Assembly (NCBI GenBank): GCA_000320545.1
Contig: ADNK01003010.1
Span: forward strand, 1-50,103
DNA from: Bigelowiella natans CCMP2755
Taxonomy: Eukaryota > Cercozoa > Chlorarachniophyceae
DNA length: 50,103 nt
Reading direction: 5' to 3'
This document shows, piece after piece, positions 25,460 to 37,381 of this stretch (position 1 is the first letter of the stretch; the number at the start of each line of letters is the position of its first letter). A model generated the notes under the pieces. The model had not been told where the DNA came from. It saw only the letters and a program-made list of their open reading frames with translations, and made no database searches. The position numbers and the translations under genes were made by a program.

Positions 25460-27160
25460 TACAATAACCACCTTTGAAGCACATCTCACCTCAAAGTCAG
25501 ATAGAATTGGAAATGAAAAACGTGCGCCGTCCTGCGACATTTCGGCCACTAATATGTTGGTAGATTGGGCTGCTGCTGCTGACATTAATGCGTCCTTACT
25601 GTCTTCTTTCCATGTTACAGGGGAATGTGTAACGCATACACTGAAGGACGGCCTCCCCCTCAACTCCAGAGCACTGCCAGTTGCAGGGAACACCTTCAAA
25701 TTTGACCAAACGAGGGTAGTAGTAGTAGTAGTAGTAGAAGAAGAAGAAGAAGAGTAGTAGGCTATTATTCCAAAGAGCGCCAGGTACCCAAACATGCATT
25801 ATGGATGTTCAGTTCGGATTTGGGGAGAGGATGATGGCAAAAAGCATTCGACACTTTTTCCATAGAAGATATAAGATGATTCCCATCTTTCATGAGGCAA
25901 TGCCAACCGCCCCCCCCCTCCCTCCCCGGCCTCTTTTTCAGTTCTCAGGATACGATCCAAGCGTAGGGTGGCATGATTTCGGATGGTTGTATGTTCCAAA
26001 ATCGTGTCAGAACGCCCCCCTCCACACGTTCATTCCTGATAGAAGGCTGGAGAACGAAGAAGGCCTAAAGCAGGGGGGCTCACAAGAGGCTAAAGACCAT
26101 CCTGAAGATGCTACTGAGCGGCGGGGAGGAGGTGCAGAGCGTGTATGCAATGCAAACGGTATTGATAGGGAACACCTGCAATCTGGGAAAAGCAGCGAAG
26201 GCAACAACACCAACAACAATCCGTGTGCGCTTATGATTTGGCTAAAGCCGTGTGGAGGGGGGGGGGACCCAAGAGGAACTAGCTTTGATGGATTTGAAGA
26301 AATCGCAGAAAGAAACCGGTAGTAGCGGCAGCTAGCTATCTGTGCGTGATAAGCGGTCCATAACCAGAAATGACGAAGAAGGACGCAGTAATAGCTAAAA
26401 CAGTTTACAAATCACCTTTTCTTTTTAATAGCCTGGTTTTGACAAAAGAAGTCGGTCATGTTTGGTGATAAGATGTTTCTGCTGGAACATTGAACATTGA
26501 ACTTAACATTGATGCAAATTCATCATGTTGTAACGGAAGGGCATACACAATATTAGCCTCGAAAACTCTTAACTTAGTAGGGAAGGGGGGAGGGCAAATT
26601 TGCGCTTTGCTGATACGCATATGGCATTATTTCTCCGTAGGATAATCATTATGACACCCGTTTTGAAGCCTAATTCGTGCTACTTAAAATTCTGGAAGGG
26701 CTGCCATGAGGTAGGAAAGGCGTTCCATCCTCTTCCATTTCAGAATTCCCCAGGATGTTATCATGGAAACAGAATTCGAAATGGTTTCTCCCATGGGTTT
26801 TTTTTTTCTGTTTTCGGCCAAAGCCGAAACCGTAGAACCTCAATTCTTTGAGAAACTAGATGACAAATGCCTTGGGTCTTGGCCAATGCCAGGATCATCG
26901 ATGTGCTCTCTTGTTTTTAAGAAGCATTTGCAACAATTTTTTTTTTGGTGAAATGCGTTGATGCTGACTGAATGAAGAGATGCTTATTTCGGCATCGAGA
27001 AGAAATTGAGAAGTACGTCTGGGTTTTCAAAAATCAGGTTGCTCGGGGGTGTTGGGACGCGTATGGGCAGACAGGTGCGAACTATGCATTGCAGTCTGGA
27101 GCTCACATGCGACCGGTGGGTGAGATGGTTAAGGACTTGCTCGCATCCTCGTGCACATAG
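23582..27160 (+). CDS. PHB-depolymerase-like esterase, split gene
   Basis: Polyhydroxybutyrate depolymerase-type esterases are alpha/beta hydrolases cleaving polyester or related esters. The C-terminal half is recognisable. Exon 25942-26318 has FGWLYVPKSCQ and, 98 residues on, CALMIWLKPCGGG, aligning with the family's YVPxxC...CxLHVALHGC. Exon 26641-26710 (phase-matched) gives IIIMTPVLKPN, the next strand. The last exon 27038-27160 ends GCWDAYGQTGANYALQSGAH and GEMVKDLLASS, matching the family's GCWDWWGYTGxxYA ending. Upstream exons: 25497-25715 (ends FKFDQTR, cf. FDQ in the family), 24829-24888, 24638-24696, and a possible first exon at 23582-23731 starting MTFQSHIPLHGF with a Ser-rich stretch. 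Oddities: the usual HGC is KPC, and I could not locate the GxSxG nucleophile, so activity is uncertain. The 25715/25942 and 26710/27038 joins are unresolved. Confidence 0.6.
24198..24241. repeat. (AT)n microsatellite
   Basis: AT repeat just upstream of an open plus stretch (24263-24430) that contains a (GAT)n run. Whether that stretch is an exon of the esterase gene is undecided. Confidence 0.85.
25202..25456. repeat. Two (AT)n tracts flanking 160 bp of unique DNA
   Basis: AT tracts at about 25202-25240 and 25405-25456. The second ends 40 bp before the acceptor of the 25497 exon of the esterase gene. Tyr/Ile-repeat translations here are spurious. Confidence 0.85.
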
Positions 27161-28691
27161 CTAGATAGTCATTCTGCTTGCTGAAGTTGATCAGGAGACC
27201 GTGTTCGTTCAACACCTCATGCTATGCAGCATCTAGGCATGATCAAAGCAATTGCTACGATGTGGCACAGCACAGCCCGGTCAATAAACAACCCGGTGAC
27301 ATCGGTTCGCACTAGCACAGCGCAATGACACTCCGGATCCGGATTGTCTAGTTGTGTACGTGCGATGATCATTGCAGTGTGCGCGCATCGTTTTGGATCG
27401 TTTGTGAGGCGCTTGCTAGCTTGGTTAAATAGTCAATAGTTTGATGCATGCGGAGCAATCTAGCAATGCTCAGAGCTAGCTAGAGAAGATGCATGCGCAC
27501 AGCTTAGACAGCCTGTGCCATGTGCGTGACTTGCGTGGTACATTTTTTGCAGCTTTAGGTGCATCATTTAGTGGACAATTCCGAGAATCAGAGAACCTGA
27601 CAACGTGCTGCTTTGCGTGCCTGGAACAATCTAGCAATCTGAGACCGTTTCCTTGCTAGCTAGCTAGCTAGCCATCATGTTGTCATTATCACTGGCTAGC
27701 TGGGTCCAACGACAATTTTCATTTTAATTTCAATCCATTCTTTGGTTCTGGCTAGCCGGCATTGCTAGATTGCGCGAGATCTAGAGATGTCAAGGTCACA
27801 ACTCCGTCAATGCTGTGACGAGTGGCATGACCTCTCAATTGAGCACACACCCGCTAAGCTAGCTAGCTAGTAAGCCCGCGCTAGCTAGCGCGCGCCCACG
27901 CGCGTGCGTGTGCTGAAATTTCACAATGATGTGAAACTAGCTAGCTAGTGCATGTGCGCACACCTTCATGAGCTTGCAAAACTTGTGGCACAGCAAATGC
28001 AATTCCAGAACTGCGCTAGCTGTTGCAGAAGTGGCAAGCATTTTGCAATTTGCTCCCGCTGGCAGGCAGTGAATGGTGAGGTTTTGAAGCTGAAATTGGA
28101 AAAAAAATCAAATTTGAACTTCAAACAAGCTCCAGTGTGCTTCCAATGTGCAATTGCAACGATTGAGCGCGCCAGGCCGCGCGCACAAAGCATGCTTTGT
28201 GCAAACCCCAGTCGTTACCGGGTTTGACGGAGTTGTGCTGTCTCCAATTAATTGGTGTTTGACTGACATAGTTTCTGATTTATCAACTGAACTTCAGTGA
28301 ACTTTGAGCGGGGGAAGTTGAGAATGAACATCAAGAGTATATCCTTAAAGGTCCTCCGCGATCATGCCGTTTTGACTAAATCCACCAATAGTGCATGTTC
28401 GATGAATAAAAACCCTTTCATTTCTTCATGTAGCCCCAGGTTAATGCTTTCATTTATATATGGTTCGAATCCGTCCCATTGTCTCTGTTTAATTTTTGGC
28501 ACCAGAGTAGATAGATTGGGACGTAATTTGTTGTATGAACTTTGATATTTCAATCTGGTGCCAAAAAATATCATTTCCTTCATTTTTAAGCGTTAGCTAA
28601 CGGGTGATTCCATATCTATATTACCAAACCGTTATTCAGAGTTTCCATGTTATTCAGTGGCATTTTTGCCAGTTTTCAAGTGGAACCCTTT
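27161..28691. other. Convergent spacer rich in GCTAGC palindromes
   Basis: Separates the 3' ends of the esterase gene (+) and the PI4K-like gene (-). About 27400-28250 is packed with GCTAGC and CTAGCTAG words, including an 18-nt (GCTA)n palindrome at 27655-27672, a hairpin-like TTTCAC/GTGAAA pair near 27920-27940, and a perfect 20-bp palindrome at 28183-28202 with centre GCATGC. Microsatellites of the kinds common elsewhere are absent here. No open frame with splice support is seen. Function unknown; a structured non-coding RNA or a decayed element is possible. Confidence 0.55.
28183..28202. repeat. Perfect 20-bp palindrome
   Basis: The sequence GCACAAAG-CATG-CTTTGTGC equals its own reverse complement over 20 bases. 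It lies in the CTAG-rich spacer, next to a GCGCGC tract. Confidence 0.9.
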
Positions 28692-31654
28692 TTAATGGAT
28701 GAGCTTGTTTGTTGGGAGACTAACTGGTGTAGCACCTCTTTGGACGTGATGCATGGTCATCTCACCAAATGATTGACCATCCAATTGAATTTTCATTGCA
28801 TCTTGGAAGCATTTTAGGAAAACTCTAAATTTAAAATCCCTGCGTAAATCATATCTGCTCTTGCTCACCTCATCAAAATCGACAATTCCTACACTCATGA
28901 TCTTTTTCGATTCACTTTCATATTGGTTCATAGCGGATCGCACGATTTTTTCTAAAAAGGATGGATTGGTTCCCATTCCTTGCCGTTGCATCGCATCCCC
29001 TATGTCCCATAGAGTCATGTTTCGATTTACGCACTCCTAAAAAATGGTTCACTCAGGTTCTTTCAATTTGGCAACAACACAGAGGGCCAGACCTTGAGAA
29101 ATAATGTCGTGATGATAACTGTCATTGCAGATGCTTCCTCAAGCCTGAGAGCTCTTAACTTCGCCGCATCAGCAAAAGGGTCCAACAACCGAATGTATCT
29201 CTTTGTCTCTTCAGAAAAAGGAACTCTGGTTTGCTTCCAATGTAGCCACTCGAAATTCACTTCTTCAATCTAAAGTAGAATACCAATTTGGAGTTTTCAA
29301 TGAGGTGAAGGATTTTCCTGATGAAAGCTGTAGGTGTATTTATTTTCTTACGTGTCTAAAGTCTGGTAGTATGTATGCATGGTCGATTGGAATAAGCTTG
29401 TAATCCGAGAAAGAGGATGCGGATGAGGGAGGTGCTGCAGGATCAGCAGCTGACGAATCTTTGCCGTCGTCTCCCCTTTTGGATTTTAACGCCTTCCGCT
29501 GCTGTATTGAGGTGGTTGCTATTCCTGGCTGCTTCATCCTTGAGACGAGAATATTTCCTAGGTGTCTATCTAGATTGCAAAGCCTAATGTCTAAGACGCC
29601 TGAGGGAGAAAGGAAATAATGCAAGAAGGAAGGAATGAGAAATAAAACATTAAATACCAAAAAACAAATTTTAGGCTGTCTTTCGTTTCGAGTTATTTCC
29701 TCTATTTTGGCATCATTGTGCTTTTGAAATAGTTCCTCTGTTTTAATAATAGCAACGTATTTCTGAGATGATGTCGGACCTATTCTATGAACATCTTCGA
29801 CTGAGAACTTCGAAGGGCCTACACGAAACATATCAACAAACATCAAATTTTCTATACAAAACTTTTTGAGCTTCATTGTGCCATTCAGATGCAACTATGA
29901 ATGTGAGAATCAATGCGTTTGCATGACAAGTACCGATGTCTTCAGCACTCCCAATGTTATCAATAAAGGCCTGTAAACTTCCAAATTTTGGAGGGCTTGC
30001 CACATATCTAAACTTGAGGAATCGATCAGATCTATTTTCACCTAACTCATTAGCCCATTTTCCACTCTGTTCGCTAGGAGCTATGGTGCTGGTGGTTTGC
30101 AGGGCCTTATTTTCACGTGCTGCTGCTGCTGCTGCTGGAAGCTGAGGACCAATTTCATTGCGGAAGGGAATCAATGCTTTACTACTCTTCTCTCCTCCTC
30201 CTCCTATTTGCATCATTTTTCTTCGGATTGCGGGGGGCACATAAGAAGTCCTATGCCTTGTTGGTCGCTCGTTATTTTGGGGTGGAGAAGAGGAAGAAGA
30301 CGAGGAAATCTGCTGTTGCTGAATCATCATTCTTCTTCGCAATGCTGGAGGCATGTAAGCTCTCTTTGAGACAAGGGGGGAACCTTGTGCATCATGATGA
30401 CTTTGACGATGACGATAATTCACATTCTTTCCATCACGATGCCGACTATATGATGTGTGTTCGGCGTTGCTACTGAGGCATGTTTCTTGATTCTGTGTAA
30501 ACTTAGTAAGCATTCTTGAATCATCGTGATTCCTCTCTCCACTTGTTTTTTTGAGTGAGACGTCAACGCATTTTTTTTCATATAAAGTCAAATCAGCCAC
30601 GCCCTTTTCGTTCCTTTGAGTGTTTTTCACAGATGATAATAGTTGTCCTCCAGTCACGGTTGTGGGTTGAACTCCAGCCCAGCCCTTCACAGCAACAACA
30701 TTCAAAAATAGAAGGGGATATGTAATGTCAGCCTGGGTCTACTTTTATGAGAACACACAATGCCTTACTCGATCTAAGATGTATGCTGCGAATTCCTTAG
30801 CTGCAGTTTGGCCCCATTTTATTCCTTTCTTTTTGGCCATCCGGACAGTTTTACCGTTCTCGTTTAACGATTCATCAAAAGCCTCCTCATCGTTTGGCCT
30901 GCGACGCGACAGGAGGGCACAAAAATTGATACATGAGGGCTAATTGAGTATGTGCGGTCACATTAATTTATAATTCGAGGCAAATTTAATGGTCACATAA
31001 CTTGAAGATGTATTTTCTGCCCGAATTGTCATGGACTAGATAAGAACCACCCACACCATCGAGGTGATCGTTATCGACATGGAGCAACAGGTTTGAAGAA
31101 CCCTGCCCGTGCTGCAAAACTGGGCCCCTCCCTAATGAGACAGAGCATATGAGGATGATCTGATCAAAGGAAGATTGTTGAATCCTACTTGGTTGGTGTA
31201 TGGTTGTGAGCTCCTTTGAATGACTCGTTCTGGGATGTAGTCTCTCTGAGAAAGCTCTTCGCAGTGTAAGGGGTTCTGTGTGTGATGAAGATGACGATGA
31301 TAGCGCCGCCTCCGCCTCGGCGCGAAAATTGCCACGGTTTACGGGAGAAGTGATGCAGTTTTGGAGCCGAGGTGGTAAAAGATCAGAGCGGGGGGAGGAG
31401 GGGGAGGAAGGGGAGGAGGAGGAGGAGGAGGAGGAGGAGGAGGGGGGGGGGAGTGAAGAGGGGCTAGAGTGAGGGTGTTTGAGGAGGCTATCCTTGTCCT
31501 CAGTTACGGTTGATGAAGGTGCCATGTCATCTGGGGTGTCATAAGCTATTTCTTCCCCAAGTACAGTGATAAGATCTCTTTTTCTCGCAGCTTTCAGTAG
31601 GGCCTGATCATAGTAGATCATGTGTTTTCCTGTTTTGTCGCTGCCTTCTCTCAT
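28692..31654 (-). CDS. Phosphatidylinositol 4-kinase gamma-like kinase
   Basis: Seven exons, all phases matching: 31002-31654, 30769-30898, 29934-30684, 29780-29818, 29352-29599, 29093-29269, 28692-29036 (TAA), giving 780 residues from the ATG at 31654. Type II/gamma PI4-kinase signatures appear in order: GVGGSYLVHDNSGRKYIFK joined to PNDEEAFDE (nucleotide-binding Lys), KWGQTAAKEFAAYILD then AGVQPTT, FSVEDVHRIG joined to VLDIRLCNLDRHLGNILV (catalytic DRxxGN), KLIPIDHAYILPD (metal-binding Asp), FEWLHWKQ and MTLWDIGDAMQR near the C-terminus. Family members phosphorylate phosphatidylinositol, although plant gamma members with similar motifs also act as protein kinases. Odd points: the usual DHG of the last catalytic motif reads DHA, and a Ser/Arg-rich insertion of about 190 residues follows AGVQPTT. 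A poly-Ser stretch precedes the domain. Upstream 5' exons, for example a ubiquitin-like domain, are not seen. The start is plausible but unproven. Confidence 0.85.
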
Positions 31655-31718
31655 TCCTACCTAAAGATACCTCATTACCTGCTAAATATTCTCCCTCGTA
31701 TGAATTTGGTCTCCCTAT

Positions 31719-31721
<3 letters not shown>

Positions 31722-31810
<89 letters not shown>
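31722..31810. repeat. (CT)n-(AT)n microsatellite
   Basis: CT repeat (about 31724-31758) running into an AT repeat (about 31762-31810), directly upstream of the PI4K-like start codon at 31654. If the gene is transcribed from here, this would be 5' leader, promoter or intron. Confidence 0.9.
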
Positions 31811-31814
<4 letters not shown>

Positions 31815-32751
31815 ATATGTTTAGTTTACAAGTGTTTCAAATAATGAATGGCGTGTTTATCAAACAGACAATTAGAATGCTACAAGTGGCCCAATAACTC
31901 AATCAGGATATTGGTATCAGGAGCGCACCACAGATTTCAGGAAAAACTATAATTTCACTTCTCATTTCTCACACATTATACATTGGTACCATTTCATTCT
32001 CTTTCTTCTCGTTTTCTCTCTTCATCCTCTCCTTCTCCTCATTTTTGTCCCCATCTCCTTTCTTCGAGCCAATTGTAGCGGTCTTAGGGGGGTGAAGTGG
32101 AAATGGGAAAAAGGTAAGATTAGCTAGAAGACGGCATGTAGTAGATATGAATGAGTGTTACAATGGCCTCCAAAGGTAGAGTGAGCGGCGAGGGGATAGG
32201 TGAAATCAGAGTGTACAGTAAATACGTGATTCGTAAGGGGACGACTCCAAGGCATATTATTGAGAACTTATGGTAATATAACAATAATATCCACTTTTTC
32301 GAAGCAGTTTTTCCCTCCTTTTTGTTCATCTCTCGTCTTAGATATGCATCGAATCACGTGCACCAAATCGGACACACACCACACACACTTCGGAACTCGA
32401 AAGCATTCGCCTTCCATCTACGTTTTCTCTCATCGTCGCACCGCAACATGGTGGGAAACAATAGTGCTGCTACCTTGGTCAAACACCCCATACTGCTCTT
32501 CTCTTCGTTGGCAACTGCTACCATCATCCCTCACCTGAGGAACGTTGGAGCTGCAGATGAACTTCTGGTGGGGGCGAGAAAACTTCCAGAATGTCTGACA
32601 CTCGCGAGAGCATCGAGAGATCATGATCAGTTGCAATCAAACATTCTTATTTCCATTGTCGCAGGGTAAATTTGCAGTAATATTCCAATTTACTACGGAA
32701 TCCTTGAAGATGAATTTCGGTTAGAGTGTGAACTGCCCAAGGTGAAGTTCA

Positions 32752-33266
32752 ATGTTCATCAGATTTCAATGTACCCCGAAGTTCGAGGTCAACGTTCGCT
32801 TGGAAACAGAAGTCACCTGCGACGAGGTGTGTCTTTTGTCGCCCCATGAAAATGCAGAATGTTTTGAAGCGACCAAAACATTGTTGTCGCAATCTCGCAA
32901 AGTCCTTCAAAATCAAGTGGTTTTGCACCTCGGCTCGGAATGTGATGAGCTCTGTAGCCCTCATCTACTGACGCTTCTCGACACGTTTCCTTGTCCGGCA
33001 GGGGGAGTGCATGCAGCTCATCAACTCTAGAACTGTGGACCCACTGCATGGATGTTGAGTTTTCCCAATCGAGCATCAGTTGGAAGCACAAGGACGGGCG
33101 CAATCTGCTGCAGAGCCTTGTCCAAGCTTTGAAGAATGGCCCTGTCAAGTGGAGCGATTTGCCCACCATCCGAGTGGTCTTGCTAGTGGTGATGGTCGAT
33201 GGAAAAATGGTGTCACTTGACAACCGTCTGCAGCAGTGCGGGCATTCTCAGTCTGTCACACGCTAG
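32752..33266 (+). pseudogene. Relic of a protein with a DNRRL-type motif
   Basis: Plus-strand reading gives, in one frame, FEVNVRLETEVTCDEVCLL and further residues to about 33028. A second frame gives INSRTVDP around 33020-33044. A third gives VEFSQSSIS, then KNGPVKWSDLPTIRVV and VDGKMVSLDNR (about 33056-33230). The order TVDP, xFxQSSIS, P.IRVV, VDGxxxSLDNR resembles a repeat-like domain I recall from algal and protist proteins, usually ending LDNRRL. Here a frameshift separates TVDP from FSQSSIS, an extra LLVV interrupts the strand, and the second Arg of DNRR is missing. That supports a decayed copy. The minus strand also has a 136-codon open frame here, which I regard as the shadow. Family memory is weak; treat as a lead. 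Confidence 0.35.
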
Positions 33267-33284
33267 CACGCTGGCTAGCTGGCA

Positions 33285-33302
33285 CGCACGTCTAGACGTG
33301 CG
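33285..33302. repeat. Perfect 18-bp palindrome
   Basis: CGCACGTCTAGACGTGCG is self-complementary over its whole length. It lies immediately 3' of the relic coding segment, within the CTAG-rich tract. Confidence 0.9.
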
Positions 33303-33718
33303 CACCATTCTAGCATTGTCCAGATTGTGCGCGCATCGTGCATGTTATGCGGCGATCGTGGAAATTATGAGTTGCAGAGCGTTGCATGGCGCTCTCCAGC
33401 ACTGTTGTGGTGGACTGCAACTATGAAAAACGCGCTGTGTGTGTGCAATGATGCGCTAGAATGCAGTGCGTGTCGCAGTGTGCATGGTCTAGTAGTGCCC
33501 ACTAGCATCAGAGACAATGCTAGAATGTGATGTAACACATGTACCACATCGAGGTATGCAAGCATGCTTCACATCAAGTGTAGGTTAAGCGCTGTAGCCG
33601 CGGCTCTGCGCAAAGCAAACAGCTACATTAGAATGACAATTAAAGTCGTACGCATGTTAAACTTGGAACATGAAACCACTAAAGTCTAGAAGTTGTGCAA
33701 GAGCAACACACTTGTCCA

Positions 33719-34972
33719 TCAACCACAATGTGATTTCAATGTTCGATCAAAGTGAACTAAAAATGGATAAACATTGTCCGTACCGACACACGCCTTAAGA
33801 AATTCTTCGACATAATCCTGCATTAGGGTATAGCGGATTCCATGAACTGAAAAATATTTCTTCTTGCTTTCCTTCCTTTCTGCGGCCATGGTGTACCTAT
33901 TACTGAATCTTAGGCCGTCACGGGTGATGTCGGAAATGTTGATGGGCGCAGGAGGTTTGATGTGATTAAACAAATCAGCAGCACTTCTCGCAGTTGAATG
34001 GAGCTCCTGCATGAATACCGATACCAAGAAACAAATTAAACGCATATTCGCAAAAATGTAGAAGAACACAAGTGTAACGCTGACTTTCACTTTTAACACT
34101 TTAATCTCCCTCACATGTCATCTTCTTACTCTTGCAAATGAAAGTAGATTTCGAGGAGCAGCTGATATATCAGCACCAGCAGCAGCGTTTTGCCCTTCTT
34201 GATGGGCATCCACAAGCAATCCAGGAGACATCAAATGATCGTTAATGTCGGTAGCAACTCCTTGCTGCAGATGCTCGCACGCTAACTCGCCCACTTTGGT
34301 CCAACTAAAGTGAATCAATGGTGTCAAAGTTTTCTCTCTTTCGAAAAAGGAAAGCGCACAATTATTGTCGCGGAAGATATAGAGTGTAGTAGGAAGTAAA
34401 AGTAGAACTTGTGAGAAAGGAATGAAACAAAACTAGCAAAAGATCGGTATCAACAAAGACTAATCTTTCCCACGCATACTCCTCACATTTCATATGTAGT
34501 AGCTACCTGGCTGCATTTTCAAGCAGTTTTGGGTTGTTTCGAGATGAGTAAGTTTCCATCGGTTCAGAGGACACCTAGTAAAGTGCCGGATGATTTATAG
34601 CCTCAATCTACCGCAGCTCTCTCGTATGTGACTTCCTTCAATCAGATAGGAGAAACCCCCCAAGATCCATTTATTCATTCATTCTCTATCGTGATATTAT
34701 TAACGTATACAATCAATGCCGTTCCGGCCCTGCATCGAAAAACCACAACCTTGCCACGAAATGTAACATATCTTGTGTCAAGAAGGTGGCTGACTACCCC
34801 ACCACGCACCTAACGAACAGAAACATGCACATGTGGAGCGACGATCCGAGAATGCACTCAACGGGAGAGAAAATAGTGTTTCACGATTCATAAGTCGTCA
34901 GTCATCAATGTGCGAATACAAAACACACACACAAACACACACACACATGTAAATATAAATATATTCATAAAT

Positions 34973-35017
<45 letters not shown>

Positions 35018-35252
35018 GTGTGTGTGTGTGTGTGTGTTTGTGTATAAGCAACACTAGAACTACCTCACCAAATACTTCTACTGCTACTACCAACTGCAAT
35101 TGCTACAAGTACTACCACTACCACTAGTACTAAACAGTACCCCGAACAGAGCAAAACCATGATGATTTGGAATTGCTGTCGAGTCAGCAGCGTCATCATC
35201 CTTGTTGTTATTATCATCATTCCTAGCCGAGCCATGCTTTTTATTTCCCTCG

Positions 35253-35286
<34 letters not shown>

Positions 35287-37350
35287 AGATTTGCGCAGCT
35301 GCTCTTTTGACATCGGGATGCCTCGAAACTATTTGCTCGAGATCCAATGAGCACTCGTGAAGAAACAGAAGGAGATATACAGCCTAGAACAGATAGTGAT
35401 TCGAATTCTTACTCACTACTTTTGTTGCAATGCCACTCTGCTATTGCTGTCGTACAGGGCTACTACTAATGGTTTGACAATTGGTAATCTCCATCATCAT
35501 CATTGGCATCATTGTTCACACGACATATAAATAATTAGTTCTCATGCTATTTCTTCTTCTTCTCCTTCTTCTTCTTCTCCTTCTTCTTACCGTAACCACC
35601 CATTTATGAGGAGTGGAAAATGACTGGCGCATTGGTATTGGCAGACGAATTGCCTCCTAAAAACAACAACAGAACAGCAGCAGCAGCAACAACAACAACA
35701 GCAGAATGCACATAAAGGATGATAATTGATAAAACTCAAACTCTGTCGATCCCCCCTTCCTCCTCTGCTACTACTCCTCCCACTACTACTGCTAGTGCCA
35801 CTGCAAACAGCATCTTTACCTTGAAATACAAGAGCTCCGTTGACTCTTTCCACAGAGACACAGATATACTCACATTGCTACGGCAATCATCCTCCTGTGT
35901 TTTGTAGGAAGATGGGAGGGGGGGTAGGAGGAAAGGTAGCAGGGAAAAATACCAATAATCACATGCATCTGTATGCAGTATTCGTAATCAATTTTGCGCT
36001 TATTTGTCATTTGAAACACAATTGCAGCAGCAGCAGCAGCAGGCAGCAGATTTGGTCTATCAACGATATATATAGTAGTAGATAAGGATAAGAATTAATA
36101 TTACTGCATGCTTTCTTCCTCCCACGCTCATCACCATCAATTGCACTATTCGCTTGTAAAGCCCATTACTACTGCTACTGCTACTACTTCTCCTGCTATT
36201 ACCTCGGTCACTTGATACGGATCTGCACCTGGAAATTAATAATATTAAGAAGAAGAAGAAGGAGAAGAAGAAGAAGGAGTAGAAAGAACAAGAATAAGAA
36301 TGTGATGATAAGGATGATGTTGATGGAGGTAGTAGTAGTAGTAGTAGTAGTAGTAGTACCTAGACTCGTCATGTGATGCATCCAAAAGGGTGGTATGTAC
36401 AGCACATCCCCAGGATATCTTACAACAACAAACAACAACAACAACAGCAATACATTGTCATTAATGATACATTAGGTAGGCCAGTATGAAGGTCACGATG
36501 TTAGTTATCTTTGATCATCTGCCCATCTATATACCACCGCTCATGATACTTACTACCGCAACGACGGTGTTAAAGAACAATCAGAAGAATCGAGTACTCA
36601 CAGAACTGCCACGTATCCTGAAATGCCGTATTTCTGCAGCTTTCGAGAATGGCCGGTCATTGAGGAGGTGCTCCTTGGCGACGATGATGATGATGAGAAC
36701 CATGATGACGAAATCCAAGGCAAAGAAAACGGTGCAGAATAAGATGATGATTTCTTCTTCCGTGATGCTCCTCCTTTAGGAATACGCGCGGTTACATTTG
36801 CGCCTTCAATACCATCATCAAATACAAACATCCAACCACAAGTAGTAGTATCATTAGGTGTTGTCTTTCATGTGCTGACTATTGCGAGGCCTAACCAACC
36901 GCTAGAGAATACAATTTGATAAGATAAAGTGATATACACATCTTCTACCTGGGGCATAGAAGAATGACTTGAATACCGGAAATTCGTCAAGATTTGGACT
37001 ATTAAAGTCGACTTGACTTTGCCTTTATGATGATTATGATGATGATGATGATGATTATTTTCACTATTATGAGTAAAATGATGATTACGATTATTATCAG
37101 GATAATGATTATTTTAGCCATAACGTGGTCTAGAAAGCAAGAAAGCATGTGGAGAATATCTGTGTGTCGCAGTTAAAGATGAAGTTGACTTCATCATCAT
37201 TTTCTTCTTCTTCTTCTTCTTCCTCTTCTCCTTCTTCTTCTCCTTCTTCTTCTTTCATTCTTCGTTTTACTCATCAATCAGTCACCTATGATGAGGATGC
37301 AGCCGTGGATACAAATGCCAAGCTTCATGAGTACCTAGTCAAGAATCTAC

Positions 37351-37381
<31 letters not shown>

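Larger units (their letters stand above)
31811..33718. other. Spacer with relic coding segment
   Basis: 31811-32700 shows no convincing exon; a 115-codon plus frame at 32322-32669 has no splice support or recognisable motif. 32750-33240 is annotated separately as a relic. 33240-33540 is a microsatellite-free tract rich in GCTAGC, TCTAGA and GTGCGCGC words, similar in style to 27180-28250. Confidence 0.4.

Noticed and set aside
25382-25795. 137-codon minus-strand ORF
   Set aside because: It is antisense to the esterase exon 25497-25715 and its ends are Tyr-Ile and Thr/Ser repeat translations.
27952-28227. 91-codon plus ORF and 75-codon minus ORF in the CTAG-rich spacer
   Set aside because: Both overlap the palindromic tract, lack splice signals and contain no recognisable motif; probably chance.
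28453-28480. GGTTCGAATCC resembling a tRNA T-loop
   Set aside because: Only four of five T-stem pairs form, and no matching acceptor, D or anticodon arms lie upstream.
32813-33223. 136-codon minus-strand ORF
   Set aside because: No motif or splice partners; the plus strand shows ordered domain-like segments over the same bases.
36601-36900. A coherent plus-strand reading (YPEMPYFCSFREWPVIEEVL followed by an acidic run) suggesting a gene opposite the JmjC gene
   Set aside because: The minus strand here joins in exact phase into the JmjC core (ISGYVAV to LYPGDVLYIPP) with a GTGAGT donor. The plus reading has no partners.
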